Shown: positions 30,492 through 31,344 of the stretch, piece by piece | Layout of the letters: every line of letters begins with the position of its first letter | Numbering within the stretch: position 1 is the stretch's first letter | Source: DATKSS01 sp049582065 | Lineage (GTDB): Bacteria > Chloroflexota > Dormibacteria > Dormibacterales > Dormibacteraceae | Length of the DNA stretch: 31,344 nt | Direction of reading: 5' to 3' | NCBI GenBank assembly: GCA_049582065.1 | Contig: JBAUTF010000189.1 | Span: 1-31,344 of the forward strand | Notes under the pieces: generated by a model | Told to the model about the DNA's origin: nothing | The model's database searches: none | What the model saw: the letters and a program-made list of their open reading frames with translations, nothing else | Made by a program: the position numbers and the translations under genes

Positions 30492-30807
30492 GCTCCAGCA
30501 CCCTGGCGGTCCAGAAGCCGAGGCGCTGGCGGAATCTCTCAGCCTGCGCCGCGACCACCGGGACATTGGTCAGCTCGACCTCCCGCCTGACTTCGGGGCC
30601 CTGCTTCGCCATGAGGTCCTCGATGCGGACCATGACCTTCTCCTCCATGGCAAGGATCTCGACGTAGATCTGTTTCCAGAACAGAGCCTGCTCCAGGTTG
30701 GCGAACTTGGGATCGGCCTCGCCGTCCATGCCGAATCTCGAATCGCCACCGCGGGCGGCGGCCACCATGTCGGGACGAGGGCGATGGTTCAGTTGACGCT
30801 TCACCAC
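30484..30807 (-). CDS. Small helical protein of unknown function
   Basis: A 107-residue soluble protein starting at GTG 30807 (a second GTG follows directly). The middle is strongly helical (FANLEQALFWKQIYVEILAM, EEKVMVRIEDLMAKQ) and the end (VAAQAERFRQRLGFWTARVL) could form a coiled coil. The codon pattern fits a gene. The family is unknown to me. Its 3' end overlaps the small membrane protein gene by 8 bases, so the two products may act together at the membrane. Confidence 0.7.
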   Translation of the reverse strand: MVKRQLNHRPRPDMVAAARGGDSRFGMDGEADPKFANLEQALFWKQIYVEILAMEEKVMVRIEDLMAKQGPEVRREVELTNVPVVAAQAERFRQRLGFWTARVLELE

Positions 30808-30983
30808 ACAGTCTCGCGCCTACCGGCGTAAGAAGGTCAGTAACAACCCGCCGCTCCTGACCTTTCGAGCAAGACAACGAGGCCAGGAGGACATGCGCGG
30901 CCCCTCCGCCTCGGTCTTGCGCCGACTAACTAACGCAGGCCGCGATCAAAGCATCGTCGGCCTGATCCGGAAATAAACGCCGT
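30808..30983. other. Intergenic, no feature recognised
   Basis: About 175 bases between the minus-strand regulator fragment with its hairpin and the next minus-strand gene. It should hold the promoter of the small-protein run; no clear box or gene is seen. Confidence 0.4.
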
Positions 30984-31004
30984 AACCGCCTTGTCTCGGC
31001 GGCT
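30984..31004 (-). terminator. Possible weak terminator after the winged-helix gene
   Basis: On the minus strand, four bases after the stop codon (31009-31011), AGCCGCC and GGCGGTT form a 7-base stem (one G-U pair) with a 7-base loop. A partly T-rich stretch (GTTTATTT) follows after six bases. It fits a weak intrinsic terminator. Confidence 0.45.
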
Positions 31005-31008
31005 GGAG

Positions 31009-31344
31009 CTACTCGTCCGGGCGGAAGACCAGGGAGTAGCCTCTGCCGGGGCGATTCACGAGCTCGCACGGGATCTCGAGGTCGGCCAGGATCTTGCGAA
31101 TCCGGCGCACGTAGTTGCGCACCTCCTCCGGAAACAGGGCCGGGTCGGCCCACGCCCGGCCTAGCAACTGGGGGACGGTGAAGAACCGGTGCGGGTGGTC
31201 GATCAGGAACTGGAGCAGCTGGTATTCCCTTTTGGTCAGGTGGCCTTCCCGCCCGTGGTGGCGGATCATCGAGCCTTCCGGGTCGAGCTGCAGGCCCTGG
31301 AGCTCCCACAGGCGCCGGTACCAGAGATCCAGCCGGGTCTCGTA
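31009..31344 (-). CDS. OmpR-type winged-helix regulator, C-terminal part (cut by window edge)
   Basis: An open frame runs from the window edge to a TAG at 31009, giving 111 residues of a longer protein. It matches the OmpR/PhoB DNA-binding domain: GLQLDPEGSMIRHHGREG, HLTKREYQLLQFLIDHPHRFFT, then VPQLLGRAW, the recognition helix FPEEVRNYVRRIRKILADL, and the wing VNRPGRGYSLVFRPDE. The receiver or other N-terminal domain lies outside. It is probably a two-component response regulator or a stand-alone transcription factor. Its partner kinase is not next to it in the visible sequence; the orphan kinase at 11607 is 18 kb away. Confidence 0.85.
   Translation of the reverse strand, partial: YETRLDLWYRRLWELQGLQLDPEGSMIRHHGREGHLTKREYQLLQFLIDHPHRFFTVPQLLGRAWADPALFPEEVRNYVRRIRKILADLEIPCELVNRPGRGYSLVFRPDE

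Noticed and set aside
1..31344. CRISPR arrays, tRNA or rRNA genes, prophage or integron parts
   Set aside because: No regularly spaced repeats, no tRNA T-loop with matching cloverleaf, and no phage or integron-integrase genes were seen on either strand. Small RNAs without conserved motifs could be missed by eye.

Overview
This is a 31.3-kb stretch of GC-rich bacterial chromosome, tightly packed with genes on both strands. It holds three enzymes of families that use the deazaflavin cofactor F420 (a DDN-type nitroreductase, a PPOX-type oxidoreductase and a luciferase-like oxidoreductase), a DtxR/MntR-type metal regulator, and several start codons that seem to be leaderless. Together these point to a soil-type member of the Actinomycetota, Chloroflexota or a relative such as the Dormibacterota. 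That placement is inference: no rRNA or other phylogenetic marker is present. I see no tRNA, rRNA, CRISPR array, prophage or intact insertion sequence.

Layout. 1-990: the 3' end of an MFS drug exporter, then a frameshifted integrase-type transposase relic. 992-3285 (minus): a manganese-type DtxR regulator, a divergent NRAMP transporter and a small membrane protein in one operon, with DtxR-box-like sequences upstream. 3415-4095: an exported protein of unknown function. 4301-6527: an MFS exporter translationally coupled to its TetR regulator, with paired dyads in the promoter and a strong hairpin at the end. 6560-8143 (minus): a cation/proton antiporter and a small conserved protein. 8361-10890: a two-gene ABC-2 exporter. 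11078-15333: DinB-like protein, soluble histidine kinase, EntS-like MFS exporter and DDN-type nitroreductase. 15438-18179: a GT-C-like membrane protein, a DUF1059 protein overlapping a conserved hypothetical, and the PPOX F420 enzyme. 18192-19157 (minus): an aldo/keto reductase with an altered catalytic residue. 19298-22168: a MarR regulator, DHA2 exporter and metallo-beta-lactamase-fold hydrolase in one operon. 22137-25451 (minus): DEAD-box helicase, F420 luciferase-like enzyme and methyltransferase in one run. 25588-29373: patatin-like lipase, DUF899 thioredoxin-fold protein, PP-loop ATPase, a 96-residue protein, a LUD-domain protein, and a glutaredoxin-like protein whose CxxC has become SSES. 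29380-31344 (minus): a string of small membrane or helical proteins (one LapA-like) and the end of an OmpR-type winged-helix regulator cut by the window edge.

The main theme is export and stress defence. There are five drug-exporter loci (one broken), two with an adjacent regulator, mixed with redox and detoxification enzymes. No single dedicated pathway or clear new defence system is visible. The points most worth checking are the redox-dead glutaredoxin-like protein, the mismatch between the Mn-type regulator and the non-canonical NRAMP site, the His-to-Glu aldo/keto reductase, and the recurrent TANNNT box 6-8 bases before start codons that lack a Shine-Dalgarno sequence.
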